Below, one piece after another: positions 46,188-54,985 of a DNA stretch of 64,000 nucleotides (position 1 is the stretch's first letter; each line of letters opens with the position of its first letter). This DNA comes from a gamma proteobacterium NOR5-3. Lineage in GTDB: Bacteria; Pseudomonadota; Gammaproteobacteria; Pseudomonadales; Halieaceae. Location of the stretch: contig DS999405.1 of the NCBI GenBank assembly GCA_000158155.1, forward strand, positions 1,601,738 through 1,665,737, read 5' to 3'. The translations under genes and the position numbers were made by a program. The notes under the pieces were generated by a model. It made no database searches. It had not been told where the DNA came from and saw only the letters and a list, made by a program, of their open reading frames with translations.

Positions 46188-46985
46188 CTATAAGTAGCTA
46201 CACCAATCGCTCCAGCTACCGCCATACAGAAAAACATCATCCCGCCCCAGCATCGCCAGGGACAGCAGGTTTACGCAGGCTGACACGCCTGAGCCGCAGT
46301 ACACCACCAGGGGCGAGACCTCCAGTGTCGTACCCCAGCAACTACGCAGTGACTCCAGGTCGAGAAACTCCCCCCTGTCATTGCTGAAACTTTGCCAGGG
46401 AAGGTTAATCGCCCCCGGAATATGCCCCGCTACCGGGTCAATGGGCTCGTGTTCACCCCGATAGCGCGCCCCTTCCCGAGCATCGACCAACAGCGCCGAT
46501 TGCGCCTGCAACTGCTGCAATTGCTCCCGGTCGCAGCAGCCGGGCCATGCGTCGGGAACCGGTGGTATCTCCGCGGGCTCCAGCACAGGAATAGAGGCGT
46601 CAGGCGTGTGACCCGCGGCTAACCATGCCGAAAATCCGCCATTAAGGAAGCGCGGCTCCCGGTAACCCAGAGCGCGCATCATCCACCAACAGCGCGCGGC
46701 AAAAACGAAGCGCGAATCGTCGTAGAGAACGACCTCGGTATCGGGACCGATACCCAGCGCTGAGAGTCTGGACGCAAAGTAATGTGGACTCGGTAAGGGA
46801 TGACGTCCCCCGTGAGCACCCACTTTTGCGGACATATCCCGGGCAAGATCCAGATAGCGCGCGTCGGGAATATGCCCGAGAGAGTAATCCCTGCTTCCCG
46901 CGGCAGCATCCGCAAGTGAAAAACGGCAGTCGACCACTACACCGCAGAAACGCTCAAGCTCAGCAACGCTAAGAAACCCAGTCAT
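46188..46985 (-). CDS. sseA: Thiosulfate / 3-mercaptopyruvate sulfurtransferase
   Basis: This is a two-domain rhodanese of about 265 residues. The N-terminal inactive domain contains GHIPDARYLDLARDMSAKVGAHGGRHPLP. The C-terminal domain carries the active loop VVYCGSGVSACVNLL, with the catalytic cysteine followed by GSGVSA, typical of mercaptopyruvate sulfurtransferases. Substrates may be 3-mercaptopyruvate or thiosulfate. The ATG at 46985 has AGGAGATCAGGATC before it. Single gene, convergent with the pseudouridine synthase. Confidence 0.9.
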   Translation of the reverse strand: MTGFLSVAELERFCGVVVDCRFSLADAAAGSRDYSLGHIPDARYLDLARDMSAKVGAHGGRHPLPSPHYFASRLSALGIGPDTEVVLYDDSRFVFAARCWWMMRALGYREPRFLNGGFSAWLAAGHTPDASIPVLEPAEIPPVPDAWPGCCDREQLQQLQAQSALLVDAREGARYRGEHEPIDPVAGHIPGAINLPWQSFSNDRGEFLDLESLRSCWGTTLEVSPLVVYCGSGVSACVNLLSLAMLGRDDVFLYGGSWSDWCSYL

Positions 46986-47101
46986 GATCCTGATCTCCTG
47001 AAACAAGCATCGCGTACTATGCTTAGGCGATCTGTCGCCCTCATGTGTACGCTATGAAAGGTGCACTATACTCAGGCCGCATCATAAAAGGATTCAACCT
47101 A

Positions 47102-47605
47102 GTGGTCAGCAGCAGTCGCAGCGATGCCTCGCTGGTAATCATCGCGAAACCCAACCATTCCTCGAGCTGGCGCAATAACAAGTTAGCGCTCCTTGCCGTG
47201 TCTGTACCCTCTTTGGGCGCGGCGATTGGATTCACGGCGCTGGGTGCCTGGCCCATCCTGCCCTTTGCGGGCGCAGAACTGTTTGCCCTCGCGGCGGCGC
47301 TCTATTACGTCAACTGGAAACTCGAGTATCGCCATGTCATCACTCTGGACGAGCAAACTGTTTCCATAGACAAAGGACACTATGCCCCCAAGCGTCGTTG
47401 GCGGTTTGCCAGAGATCAGGTCGCTCTGGCGATCACCCCGGAGAAACATCCCTGGGAAGGACCGGGTGTAACGGTCCACGGCAAAGAAGAGACTGTCATC
47501 GTCGGTGAATTTCTCAATCGTGATGACTGCCTGTCTCTGGTGGCACTGCTTCGCAAGGAATTATTGGTGCGTACTCACGGACCGGCCAGTCACATCAAAA
47601 TCTGA
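47102..47605 (+). CDS. DUF2244 membrane protein
   Basis: This is a 167-residue membrane protein of the DUF2244 family. Two helices (LALLAVSVPSLGAAIGFTAL and PFAGAELFALAAALYYVN) precede a cytoplasmic or periplasmic beta-rich C-terminal domain. Family segments are KPNHSSSWRNNKL, YRHVITLDEQTVSID and VGEFLNRDDCLSLVALLRKEL. The function is unknown; members are often near cytochrome c oxidase genes, which are not seen here. The GTG at 47102 has AAAGGA about nine bases upstream; the frame runs to 47045. Confidence 0.8.
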   Translation: MVSSSRSDASLVIIAKPNHSSSWRNNKLALLAVSVPSLGAAIGFTALGAWPILPFAGAELFALAAALYYVNWKLEYRHVITLDEQTVSIDKGHYAPKRRWRFARDQVALAITPEKHPWEGPGVTVHGKEETVIVGEFLNRDDCLSLVALLRKELLVRTHGPASHIKI

Positions 47606-47640
47606 ACACCGTCGAGGGTATTGATCCCTCGTATGCACCA

Positions 47641-48415
47641 TCAGATGTCCTCGAAGTCTCCATGACGCCCAAGACCACCGCGGAAGCGCTCGGCACCCCG
47701 GCGCGTCTCACCACTGTGCACCACCGCCTCGCCCCCGGCATATTCATAGGCAAGCGCAGACGACTCATTAAGTGACCATTGTGCCAGGGCACTTGTTCGA
47801 TCGGCGCGAAGGCAGGCCTGGGGATAAGGATGCTATCTGCTCGGCGAGGGCCAGAGCCTCGGACAAGGCCTGACCGGGCGCCGCAAGCCGATTGATCAAG
47901 CCAATCTCCAGCGCCTCAGACGCGTCCACCGCCCGACCGGTCAATATCATATCCATGGCCCGGGACTGTCCAATCAGTCTAGGCAAGCGCACCGTGCCCC
48001 CGTCAATCAGAGGAACTCCCCAGCGGCGGCAAAAAACGCCGAACACGGCATCCGGATCCGCAACGCGCAGGTCACACCAAAGGGCGAGCTCCAGCCCTCC
48101 GGCGACGGCGTGCCCGTCCACAGCGGCGATCACCGGCTTGGACAACTGCATCCGCGAGGGACCCATGGGGCCATCCCCAAAAGCCTGCATGCGATTCATA
48201 TTCTCGCCGCTGGCCACAGCCTTCAAGTCAGCCCCGGCACAGAAGGTCCCTCCGCTGCCGCGTAAAACAGCGACATCCAGGGACGCATCGGCATCAAAAT
48301 CCCGAAAAGCCTGCGCAAGCAGCGCGGCCGTAGGGCCGTCTACCGCATTACGGCTTTGCTGACGATTGATCGTCACCTGCAGAATCCGACCCAGTACCTC
48401 TACCTTTACCGTCAT
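47641..48415 (-). pseudogene. Enoyl-CoA hydratase/isomerase (crotonase) family, 3' frameshift
   Basis: The first part from the ATG at 48415 is a normal crotonase: FCAGADLKAVASGENMN (oxyanion loop), MQLSKPVIAAVDGHAVAGGLELALWCDLRVADPDAVFG by position, and GGTVRLPRLIGQSRAMDMILTGR. After AEQIASL the frame turns unlike the family and stops at 47768. Shifting by one base restores the expected ending (QACLRADRTSALAQWSLNES, then EYAGGEAVVHSGETRRG and a stop at 47641). An extra T in the CCTTAT run near 47823 explains it. The restored protein of about 257 residues has the family's usual length and ends 35 bases from the convergent DUF2244 gene. Confidence 0.8.
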
Positions 48416-48492
48416 TATGGAAGCATCGCTCCTGTTACTTGACCCAGTGTGGACCATGCTACCCTTCGCGCTTTTACGATTCGATCAATTTT

Positions 48493-49878
48493 ATGTCTTC
48501 TGATTCCAGCAACACGTCGGCGAACCGCGCCGAAGAGAACAGCATGGCGAGCAAGGCCGCAAGCAACAGCAGCAAGGTAGGTTTTGTGAGCCTCGGCTGC
48601 CCTAAAGCGCTGGTGGACTCCGAACGCATACTCTCCCAGCTGAAACTGGACGGCTATGACATCGTCGGAACCTACGACGATGCAGAACTTGTGGTGGTCA
48701 ACACCTGCGGCTTTATCGACAGCGCCAAAGAGGAATCTTTGCAGGCCATTGGCGAGGCCATCTCAGAAAATGGCCGTGTCATAGTCACCGGCTGCATGGG
48801 CAAGGGCGCTGATGCCGAGCGCATCCGCAGCGAGCATCCCAAGGTACTCTCGGTCACAGGACCCGCGGCCTACGAGGAAGTGGTCGCCGCGGTACACGAG
48901 TATGTTCCCGCACCTCCGCCGCGGGATGTATTCACCGACCTCATCCCTACCTCAGCGGTGCGACTCACACCGCGTCACTATGCCTATCTGAAGATTTCCG
49001 AAGGCTGCAACCATCGCTGCAGCTTTTGTATCATTCCGTCCATGCGCGGGGACCTGGTGAGCCGACCCATCGGTGACGTCATGGACGAGGCCGAGGCACT
49101 GGTGCGCTCAGGGGTTCGAGAATTACTTGTCATCTCTCAGGACACCAGCGCCTATGGCGTGGATCTGAAGTACCGCACGGGATTCTGGCAAGGCCGGCCC
49201 TTGTCGACCCGCATGGAAAGCCTCTGCGCTGCGCTGGGCGAACTCGGCGTATGGGTTCGGCTGCACTATGTTTACCCCTACCCGCATGTGGACAAAGTGA
49301 TTCCCTTAATGGCAGAAGGCAAAATCCTTCCCTATCTGGATATTCCCTTTCAGCATGCCAGCCATGCGGTGCTCAAACGCATGAAGCGCCCTGCGGCCAC
49401 AGAAAAAGTACTGAATCGCATCAGTAATTGGCGAGCGCTGTGCCCCGACATCACTCTGCGAAGCACCTTTATCGTGGGCTTTCCCGGCGAGACGGATGCT
49501 GAATTCGAAGAGCTACTAAATTTTCTGGACGAAGCGCAATTGGATCGCGTGGGCTGCTTCCAGTATTCCCCGGTCACCGGTGCGGCCGCGAATGAGCTTG
49601 AAGGCCACGTTCCCGATGAGCTCAAACAGGAACGCTATGAGCGCTTCATGCTGCGCCAGCAGGCCATTAGTGCAAAGCGGCTGCAAGCGCGGGTGGGACG
49701 TGAAATCGAGGTGCTTATCGACACAGTGGACCACGAAGGTGCCGTCGGTCGCTCCAGCGCTGATGCGCCGGAGATAGACGGACGAGTCCATATTCCCGGC
49801 GCCTCCGATTTAACGCCCGGAGACTGGGTCCGAGGCACGGTATCCCGAGCCGATGACTACGATCTCTGGATCGACTAG
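48493..49878 (+). CDS. rimO: Ribosomal protein S12 methylthiotransferase RimO
   Basis: This radical-SAM enzyme methylthiolates Asp88 of ribosomal protein S12. It has 461 residues from the ATG at 48493. An N-terminal MTTase domain with the first iron-sulfur cysteines ([37 protein letters not shown]) is followed by the radical SAM motif [19 protein letters not shown]. The C-terminal TRAM domain is [26 protein letters not shown] by position. A Ser/Asn-rich leader of about 30 residues precedes the fold, and the ATG at 48544 is an alternative. The gene is divergent from the crotonase and leads into rsmE, 5 bases away. Confidence 0.97.
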   Translation: MSSDSSNTSANRAEENSMASKAASNSSKVGFVSLGCPKALVDSERILSQLKLDGYDIVGTYDDAELVVVNTCGFIDSAKEESLQAIGEAISENGRVIVTGCMGKGADAERIRSEHPKVLSVTGPAAYEEVVAAVHEYVPAPPPRDVFTDLIPTSAVRLTPRHYAYLKISEGCNHRCSFCIIPSMRGDLVSRPIGDVMDEAEALVRSGVRELLVISQDTSAYGVDLKYRTGFWQGRPLSTRMESLCAALGELGVWVRLHYVYPYPHVDKVIPLMAEGKILPYLDIPFQHASHAVLKRMKRPAATEKVLNRISNWRALCPDITLRSTFIVGFPGETDAEFEELLNFLDEAQLDRVGCFQYSPVTGAAANELEGHVPDELKQERYERFMLRQQAISAKRLQARVGREIEVLIDTVDHEGAVGRSSADAPEIDGRVHIPGASDLTPGDWVRGTVSRADDYDLWID

Positions 49879-49883
49879 TCACC

Positions 49884-50603
49884 GTGAATCTCCTCATCGT
49901 TGAGACCGATGAACTGGACTCAGACCAACAACTGCGACTGATTGGTCGACGCCTCAGGCATGTTAACGAGATTCTCAAGCTTCAGGCCGGGGACCAGCTT
50001 AGAGTGGGACAGCTGGGCGGGCAGATCGGTGTCGGTCTTGTTCGGACCATCGATAAGCAGGTGGCAGTGATCGATGTGTCTTTGGAGCAAGAGCCCCCCA
50101 CCCCTCTCCCGCTGAGTGTCGTATTGGCCTTACCGCGCCCCAAGATGCTGCGCAGAATATTACGCGGCCTGGCCGAAACCGGGGTCAAAGACATACACCT
50201 GATCAATAGTTTTCGGGTAGAAAAAAGCTACTGGCAGAGCCCGCTCCTACAAAACACAGCGCTTCACGAGGCACTCCTTGCGGGCCTGGAACAGGCGATG
50301 GACACGGTACTACCGGCGGTGCACTTACACCGGCGCTTTCGTCCCTTTGCTGAAGATGTGCTGCCCGGTCTTTGCCGGGGGCGGGATGCCCTGCTGGCTG
50401 ACCTGGGCGCCGAAGACAGCTACCCCTCGGAGCCCCGGGGGCCGAACTTACTGCTACTTGGCCCCGAAGGGGGTTTTATTCCCTTTGAGCGAGACCTGAT
50501 GCGACAGGCGGGCGCCCGTGCGGTCGGGCTTGGGCCGCGAATGCTCCGGGTAGAGACCGCCCTGCACTGCGCCATCGGCCGACACCTGACCGTCATCAGA
50601 TAG
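49884..50603 (+). CDS. rsmE: 16S rRNA m3U1498 methyltransferase RsmE
   Basis: This SPOUT-class enzyme methylates N3 of U1498 in 16S rRNA. It has 239 residues: an N-terminal PUA-like domain (LIGRRLRHVNEILKLQAGDQLRVGQLGG by position) and the knotted SAM domain. Motifs: VVLALPRPKMLRRILRGLAETGVKDIHLINSFRVEKSYW, LLLLGPEGGFIPFERDLM and ALGLGPRMLRVETALHCAIG-like (here VGLGPRMLRVETALHC). Start is GTG at 49884. It forms an operon with rimO. Confidence 0.95.
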   Translation: MNLLIVETDELDSDQQLRLIGRRLRHVNEILKLQAGDQLRVGQLGGQIGVGLVRTIDKQVAVIDVSLEQEPPTPLPLSVVLALPRPKMLRRILRGLAETGVKDIHLINSFRVEKSYWQSPLLQNTALHEALLAGLEQAMDTVLPAVHLHRRFRPFAEDVLPGLCRGRDALLADLGAEDSYPSEPRGPNLLLLGPEGGFIPFERDLMRQAGARAVGLGPRMLRVETALHCAIGRHLTVIR

Positions 50604-50646
50604 CGCCGAGACCCCGCAACAAACACCTCGTTTAAAACAGGGATCC

Positions 50647-50660
50647 TTGACGCGGATCAA
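50647..50660 (+). promoter_or_regulatory. FNR/Anr-type operator upstream of the CBS gene
   Basis: TTGAC-GCGG-ATCAA matches the FNR/Anr consensus TTGAT-N4-ATCAA at nine of ten positions. Its centre is 41.5 bases upstream of the start expected from the -10 TATTTT at 50683-50688, the classic spacing for an activated promoter. Confidence 0.5.
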
Positions 50661-50717
50661 TTACCGCATGCGCATGAATCTCTATTTTGGAGACTCTCGC
50701 GCCAGATATTGATCCGC
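50652..50717. repeat. 10-bp inverted repeat around the CBS gene promoter
   Basis: GCGGATCAAT at 50652-50661 and its exact complement ATTGATCCGC at 50708-50717 flank the presumed -10 element. The second arm carries an FNR-like half site TTGAT. It could form a long-loop hairpin or a second binding site. Confidence 0.6.
50683..50688 (+). promoter_or_regulatory. -10 element of a probable FNR-dependent promoter
   Basis: TATTTT lies 41-42 bases past the FNR-like operator centre minus the transcription start offset, placing the start near 50695 and a leader of about 93 bases before the ATG at 50788. Confidence 0.4.
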
Positions 50718-50787
50718 AAAAGGCTCTCATCAGTCGGCAGGCATCAAATATTGTGCGGGTAACCCTCAACCAGCGCGAGGATTCGTG

Positions 50788-51231
50788 ATGTTAAGTGTTG
50801 CAGAAGTGATGACCGCTCAACCCTATACTCTGGGACCCGACGATAGCCTTGTGAAAGCCGCGGCTCTTATGCGCGAACACCACATTCGTCATATTCCCAT
50901 CGTATCCAATGATGGCAACGTCATCGGTATCGTGTCACATCGAGACCTGCTGGCGGCAAGCGACTCACGCTTGGTACATGAGGATTTGCTCGCCAGCGGA
51001 AAAGAAAACTATGTGGCTCTGTCGTCGGTGATGAGTTCGCCGGTGCAGTGCGTCAATGAGGCTGCAGAACTGCGCAGCGTTGCGGGAATGTTGCGAAACC
51101 AGCGCCTGGGATGCATGCCGGTCACCCGGAACGACCAGCTTGTCGGCATCATCACGGATTCAGACTTTTTGGAAGTCGCCATTGTTCTCATGGAACAACT
51201 GGAAATGGCAGAACCCGAAGAAGACTTTTAG
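50788..51231 (+). CDS. Paired CBS-domain protein
   Basis: This is a 147-residue protein consisting of two CBS domains that usually bind adenosine nucleotides. The first is VAEVMTAQPYTLGPDDSLVKAAALMREHHIRHIPIVSNDGNVIGIVSHRDLL by position; the second runs SSVMSSPVQCVNEAAELRSVAGMLRNQRLGCMPVTRNDQLVGIITDSDFLEVA. There is no partner domain. A likely FNR/Anr operator upstream suggests expression at low oxygen, as seen for stand-alone CBS proteins of the HPP type. The ATG at 50788 has GAGG seven bases upstream; GTG 50785 is adjacent. Function unknown. Convergent with msrA. Confidence 0.88.
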   Translation: MLSVAEVMTAQPYTLGPDDSLVKAAALMREHHIRHIPIVSNDGNVIGIVSHRDLLAASDSRLVHEDLLASGKENYVALSSVMSSPVQCVNEAAELRSVAGMLRNQRLGCMPVTRNDQLVGIITDSDFLEVAIVLMEQLEMAEPEEDF

Positions 51232-51245
51232 TCCAGCTCAAAGGC

Positions 51246-51902
51246 TCAAGCCACGCCCAGGCCGACAGGACAGGTCACGCCAGTGCCACCCAGGCCGCAA
51301 TACCCGGCAGGATTCTTGTGGAGATACTGCTGATGATAATCCTCGGCATAGTAAAATGGACCCGCCATCTCGATCTCGGTGGTGATACTCCCGTAACCGG
51401 CGCTATCTAGCTGCGCTTGATAAGCCGCCATACTGTCCTTTGCCGCTGCCAATTGCTGCTCATCATCGACGTAAATAGCCGATCGATACTGCGTACCCAT
51501 ATCATTGCCCTGACGCATACCCTGGGTGGGATTATGGCCTTCCCAGAAAATGCGCAGCAGATTGTCGAAGCTAAGAAGCTCGGGATCATAGACCACCAAA
51601 ACCACTTCGGTATGGCCGGTTTTTCCAGAACACACCTCCTCATAGCCTGGATTTGGCGTGTGGCCTCCGGCATAGCCTGCGGCCGTCGTAAACACGCCTT
51701 CTTGCTTCCAGAACAGCCGTTCCACGCCCCAGAAGCACCCCATCCCGAAAACCACCTGCTGCATATGTGCCGGAAACGGTCCCTTAAGCGGTGCGTCCAA
51801 TACCTGATGACGTTCCGCTACGGCCATGGGTGTGTCTCTGCCCGGTAAAGCATTCTCGGCGTCAGGCAGGGCATGTTTTTTGCGCAATTCGAACAATTTC
51901 AC
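51246..51902 (-). CDS. msrA: Peptide methionine sulfoxide reductase MsrA
   Basis: This enzyme reduces methionine-S-sulfoxide in proteins after oxidative damage. It has 218 residues. The catalytic motif is [20 protein letters not shown]. Other family segments are [40 protein letters not shown] by position and [16 protein letters not shown]. The E/Y residues in the active site are present. The C-terminal resolving cysteines are in [16 protein letters not shown]. Start is GTG at 51902 with GGAG about ten bases upstream. It has a 40-residue N-terminal extension typical of longer MsrA. It is divergent from the VWA gene. Confidence 0.95.
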   Translation of the reverse strand: MKLFELRKKHALPDAENALPGRDTPMAVAERHQVLDAPLKGPFPAHMQQVVFGMGCFWGVERLFWKQEGVFTTAAGYAGGHTPNPGYEEVCSGKTGHTEVVLVVYDPELLSFDNLLRIFWEGHNPTQGMRQGNDMGTQYRSAIYVDDEQQLAAAKDSMAAYQAQLDSAGYGSITTEIEMAGPFYYAEDYHQQYLHKNPAGYCGLGGTGVTCPVGLGVA

Positions 51903-52016
51903 GTAGGTTTTTCTCCATCTGCATCAAAAGAGACCGCGCGCTGTGCTCAGCAAACGCGCTTGGAGCCTCGAGTACAAGGGTATACCATTCTTACATCATG
52001 CCGGTTCACTTCTACG

Positions 52017-52703
52017 ATGCCCCGTCCTCCTGCTAAACAGGCCAACTCTGGCGATGTCCGTGCGTTTTTGCAGCGGGCCCGAAGCGTGCAGCGCTTCAGT
52101 GCCGGACGCTCCCGACTGCTCTTCGCCATGGACGCGACCGCAAGCCGCCAGCCCACCTGGGATCTGGCCTGCGAACTCCAGGCAGACATGTTTCGGGCCA
52201 CGGAAGACCTGTCATCACTGGCCATCCAGCTTGCGTATTATCGCGGCCTCGGAGAACTCTATCTGGACGACTGGCAAAGCGATGCAGCAACGCTTGCCAG
52301 ACGAATGAGTCAGGTCCAATGTGCCGCGGGGCGCACGCAGATTGGGAAACTGCTGCGCGCGGCGCTAAAGCAACAGTCCACAGTGAACGCGCGAGCTTTG
52401 GTATTTATCGGGGATGCCATGGAAGAGGACAGCACTGCCTTGTTGGACCTGGCAGGAAAATGTCGACTCCAGTCGCTACCGCTGTTCATTTTTCAGGAAG
52501 GTAACGATCCCGACGCCAAACACTGTTTCGAGAGAATGGCCAAAGTCAGCGGCGGAGCCTATGAATATTTTGACCATCACAGTGCGCAGAGACTCCGGGA
52601 TCTGCTGGGAGCGGTCGCGCGCTATGCTGCAGGTGGACGAAAAGCGCTGGAAAACCATCGCGGCGCAGGCGCCCAACGTCTTTTGCAGCAGCTAAAGCCC
52701 TAA
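52017..52703 (+). CDS. VWA-domain protein of unknown function
   Basis: This is a 228-residue soluble protein that consists of a von Willebrand factor A-like domain. The first strand and MIDAS motif are LLFAMDATASRQPTWDLA (Asp39-x-Thr41-x-Ser43). Thr107 in AGRTQIGKLL and Asp133 in VFIGDAMEED fill the other metal positions, so metal binding is likely. Downstream, at 21 and 38 base gaps, are a membrane J-domain protein and an acidic-tailed protein on the same strand, suggesting an operon. The start at 52017 is supported by the domain beginning there; the frame runs into the msrA promoter. No pathway assignment can be made. Confidence 0.75.
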   Translation: MPRPPAKQANSGDVRAFLQRARSVQRFSAGRSRLLFAMDATASRQPTWDLACELQADMFRATEDLSSLAIQLAYYRGLGELYLDDWQSDAATLARRMSQVQCAAGRTQIGKLLRAALKQQSTVNARALVFIGDAMEEDSTALLDLAGKCRLQSLPLFIFQEGNDPDAKHCFERMAKVSGGAYEYFDHHSAQRLRDLLGAVARYAAGGRKALENHRGAGAQRLLQQLKP

Positions 52704-52724
52704 ATCCAGGAAAACGAGACCTTT

Positions 52725-53432
52725 ATGCCGAGACTGATACTCCTGCTGGCCATAGCTGCGGTGGTTTATATACTGCTGCGACGTGTAGCGGCGATGCCTC
52801 CCCATCGACGGCGGGGCGAGTACTTCAAGCTTGCTGTGGGTGTCGCAGTAGCCGTGGTGGTGCTACTGACGCTGGCCGGAAAAATGCACTGGATTGGCGC
52901 GGCAATTACGGGGCTTCTGGTCGCTGCCCGGCAATCACTGCCTCTACTGATTCGCCTGTTCCCCATGCTCTCTTCGCTCAAGTCCCGAAGCGCTGGCGCA
53001 ACGCAACAATCGACGGTGTCAACGCTTATTCTGCGTATGCATTTGGATCACGAGAGCGGCGCGCTGTCCGGCGAAGTTCTGGAAGGTCCGTTTAAAGGCT
53101 GGCTTCTGAAAGAAATGAGTCGGAAGCAGCTCGACTCCCTGCGGCAATATTGTGAAAGTAATGACGCGGAGTCTGTGCAGTTATTAGACGGTTATCTCGA
53201 GCAGCGTTTTCAGGACTCAGCCCCGGACGACCATGCACCGGGCCCGCCAGACCCCGGCGGCATGAGTCGCAAAGAAGCACTGGAAATATTGGGTCTGGGA
53301 GATGACGCCGACCGCGATGCCATTGTCGATGCGCATCGCAAGCTGATGCAAAAACTTCACCCGGACCGCGGCGGCTCCGATTATCTTGCCGCTAAAATCA
53401 ACCAAGCCAAAGATCTGCTCACGCAGGACTGA
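52725..53432 (+). CDS. Membrane-anchored J-domain protein
   Basis: This is a 235-residue DnaJ-type co-chaperone. Three hydrophobic segments (about residues 4-18, 36-52 and 57-78) anchor it. A middle region of about 90 residues ([37 protein letters not shown] by position) links to a C-terminal J domain with the HPD motif at about residues 212-214 in [18 protein letters not shown]. The layout is like TIM14/DjlA, which recruit a Hsp70 to a membrane site. No dnaK lies nearby. It sits between the VWA gene and the acidic-tailed gene. Confidence 0.85.
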   Translation: MPRLILLLAIAAVVYILLRRVAAMPPHRRRGEYFKLAVGVAVAVVVLLTLAGKMHWIGAAITGLLVAARQSLPLLIRLFPMLSSLKSRSAGATQQSTVSTLILRMHLDHESGALSGEVLEGPFKGWLLKEMSRKQLDSLRQYCESNDAESVQLLDGYLEQRFQDSAPDDHAPGPPDPGGMSRKEALEILGLGDDADRDAIVDAHRKLMQKLHPDRGGSDYLAAKINQAKDLLTQD

Positions 53433-53470
53433 GGCAATTTCAAAAGCCGATACAGAGGAAATCCAGCAGC

Positions 53471-53860
53471 ATGAGTGATGGAGTATTCGTCATCCGAAAT
53501 CAGTTAGGGCAGTTTTGGACCCGCGCCGCAGAGTGGGTCGATGGCCGGGAACCCCAGCGTATTCTCAAGATCAAACATCACGATGAAGCGGTCAATCAAC
53601 TGGTTGAGCTCAGCGCCAAGGACATCGACCTTAGAGGCGAGGTGCTTGCCTGTGAGGTCGATGAACGCAAAGACCCCATTATCGAGGCAAGCTCACATTT
53701 GACGCCAACGCTGGCAGAAAAAGCGGCCGAGAAGGCCGCCGAGAAAGCTGCGCAGGCCGCCCGTCTTGCCGCAGAGGAAAACGCACAGACGCAAGAGCTC
53801 GATGATGCCCCGGAGCAAGAGAATGATGAGGAGGAACCTCCCCGGACCGTAGCAGTCTGA
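53471..53860 (+). CDS. Conserved hypothetical protein with acidic/Ala-rich tail
   Basis: This is a 129-residue protein. The first 75 residues are a compact mixed fold with no family I recognise (VFVIRNQLGQFWTRAAEWVDG, LVELSAKDIDLRGEVLACEVDE). The rest is an Ala/Lys/Glu helix with repeats (EKAAEKAAEKAA) and a Glu/Asp-rich end. It has no signal or membrane segment. Its position directly after the VWA and J-domain genes is the only clue; a helper of that pair is an inference. Confidence 0.6.
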   Translation: MSDGVFVIRNQLGQFWTRAAEWVDGREPQRILKIKHHDEAVNQLVELSAKDIDLRGEVLACEVDERKDPIIEASSHLTPTLAEKAAEKAAEKAAQAARLAAEENAQTQELDDAPEQENDEEEPPRTVAV

Positions 53861-53956
53861 TTAGCTGTGCCCGCGAAGGCTCACAACCAGAGCCGAGCGC
53901 GGTCACCTTGAAACTGTGAGGACCGCCCCCACTATGTTGGTCAGCGGCGTTACTCA

Positions 53957-54000
53957 CAGGGCTGTTATCGGCTCAGGGCTGTTATCGGCTCAGGGCTGTT
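53957..54000. repeat. 17-bp tandem repeat upstream of htpX
   Basis: CAGGGCTGTTATCGGCT occurs twice exactly (53957-53973 and 53974-53990), followed by a 10-base partial third copy. It lies in the 195-base gap before htpX. Confidence 0.9.
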
Positions 54001-54055
54001 TTGTGCGCTCCTGTAAGACCAGGAGAAACCGTAGGCTAGATACAGGTACTTAAAC

Positions 54056-54940
54056 ATGCGCATTCTGTTGTTTCTTGCGACAAACTTTGCGGTCCTCATC
54101 CTCGTGGGCACGATTTTCACTATGCTCGGCTTTCAGGGCACCCTTGCCGCCAATGGCGTAGACCTGGACCTCAAGGCTTTGCTGGTTTTCTGTGGACTGT
54201 TCGGCATGGGCGGCTCCTTAATATCGCTGTTTTTGTCCAAGTGGATGGCCAAGCGCAGCACCGGCACCTACATCATAGAAACGCCCCGCAATCGCGACGA
54301 GCAATGGCTTGTGGATACCGTGGCAGAACTTGCGCAGGAAGCTGGCATTGGCATGCCGGAAGTGGGCGTCTTTCCCTCCGAAGGCCCTAATGCCTTTGCC
54401 ACGGGTTGGAATAAAAACGCGGCTTTGGTGGCGGTCAGTGCCGGCATGCTCAAACGCTTCCCCGCTAACGAGATACGCGCGGTCATCGGACATGAAATCG
54501 GCCACGTCGCCAATGGCGACATGGTGACCCTGACTTTGATTCAGGGCGTGGTAAACACCTTTGTCATGTTTCTGGCACGGGTTATCGGCCACACCGTCGA
54601 TCGCGTCGTATTCAAGACTGAGCGCGGCTACGGTATCGGATACTTCATCGTCACCATCGTTGCGGAAATTCTCTTGGGCATACTGGCAAGCATGATCGTC
54701 TTCAAGTTTTCCCGGTGGCGCGAGTATCGCGCCGATGCTGCGGGGGCACAGCTTGCGGGGCGTGGCGATATGATCGCAGCACTGGAAAGGCTGCGTGGAA
54801 ATCAGACTATGCAGCAGGATCTTCCGGGGGAGCTCACAGCTTTTGGCATCAGCGAAGCAACAAAACAGGGTATTAAGGCTATGTTCAGCTCGCACCCTCC
54901 CCTTGAGCAACGAATAGCAGCGCTTCGCAGCAACGCCTAA
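54056..54940 (+). CDS. htpX: Membrane protease HtpX
   Basis: This zinc-dependent inner-membrane protease acts on misfolded membrane proteins, usually under envelope stress with FtsH. It has 294 residues. Two helices at the N-terminus, then the zinc motif in [16 protein letters not shown] near residues 140-155, two more helices, and the third ligand glutamate in [16 protein letters not shown]. The C-terminus is [14 protein letters not shown]. Overall length equals the E. coli enzyme (293). CpxR or heat-shock boxes were not identified in the repeat-containing region upstream. Confidence 0.96.
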   Translation: MRILLFLATNFAVLILVGTIFTMLGFQGTLAANGVDLDLKALLVFCGLFGMGGSLISLFLSKWMAKRSTGTYIIETPRNRDEQWLVDTVAELAQEAGIGMPEVGVFPSEGPNAFATGWNKNAALVAVSAGMLKRFPANEIRAVIGHEIGHVANGDMVTLTLIQGVVNTFVMFLARVIGHTVDRVVFKTERGYGIGYFIVTIVAEILLGILASMIVFKFSRWREYRADAAGAQLAGRGDMIAALERLRGNQTMQQDLPGELTAFGISEATKQGIKAMFSSHPPLEQRIAALRSNA

Positions 54941-54985
54941 ATCACGAACAGAACAGCGTTCAAACAAGCAAAGGGCAACAAAAAC

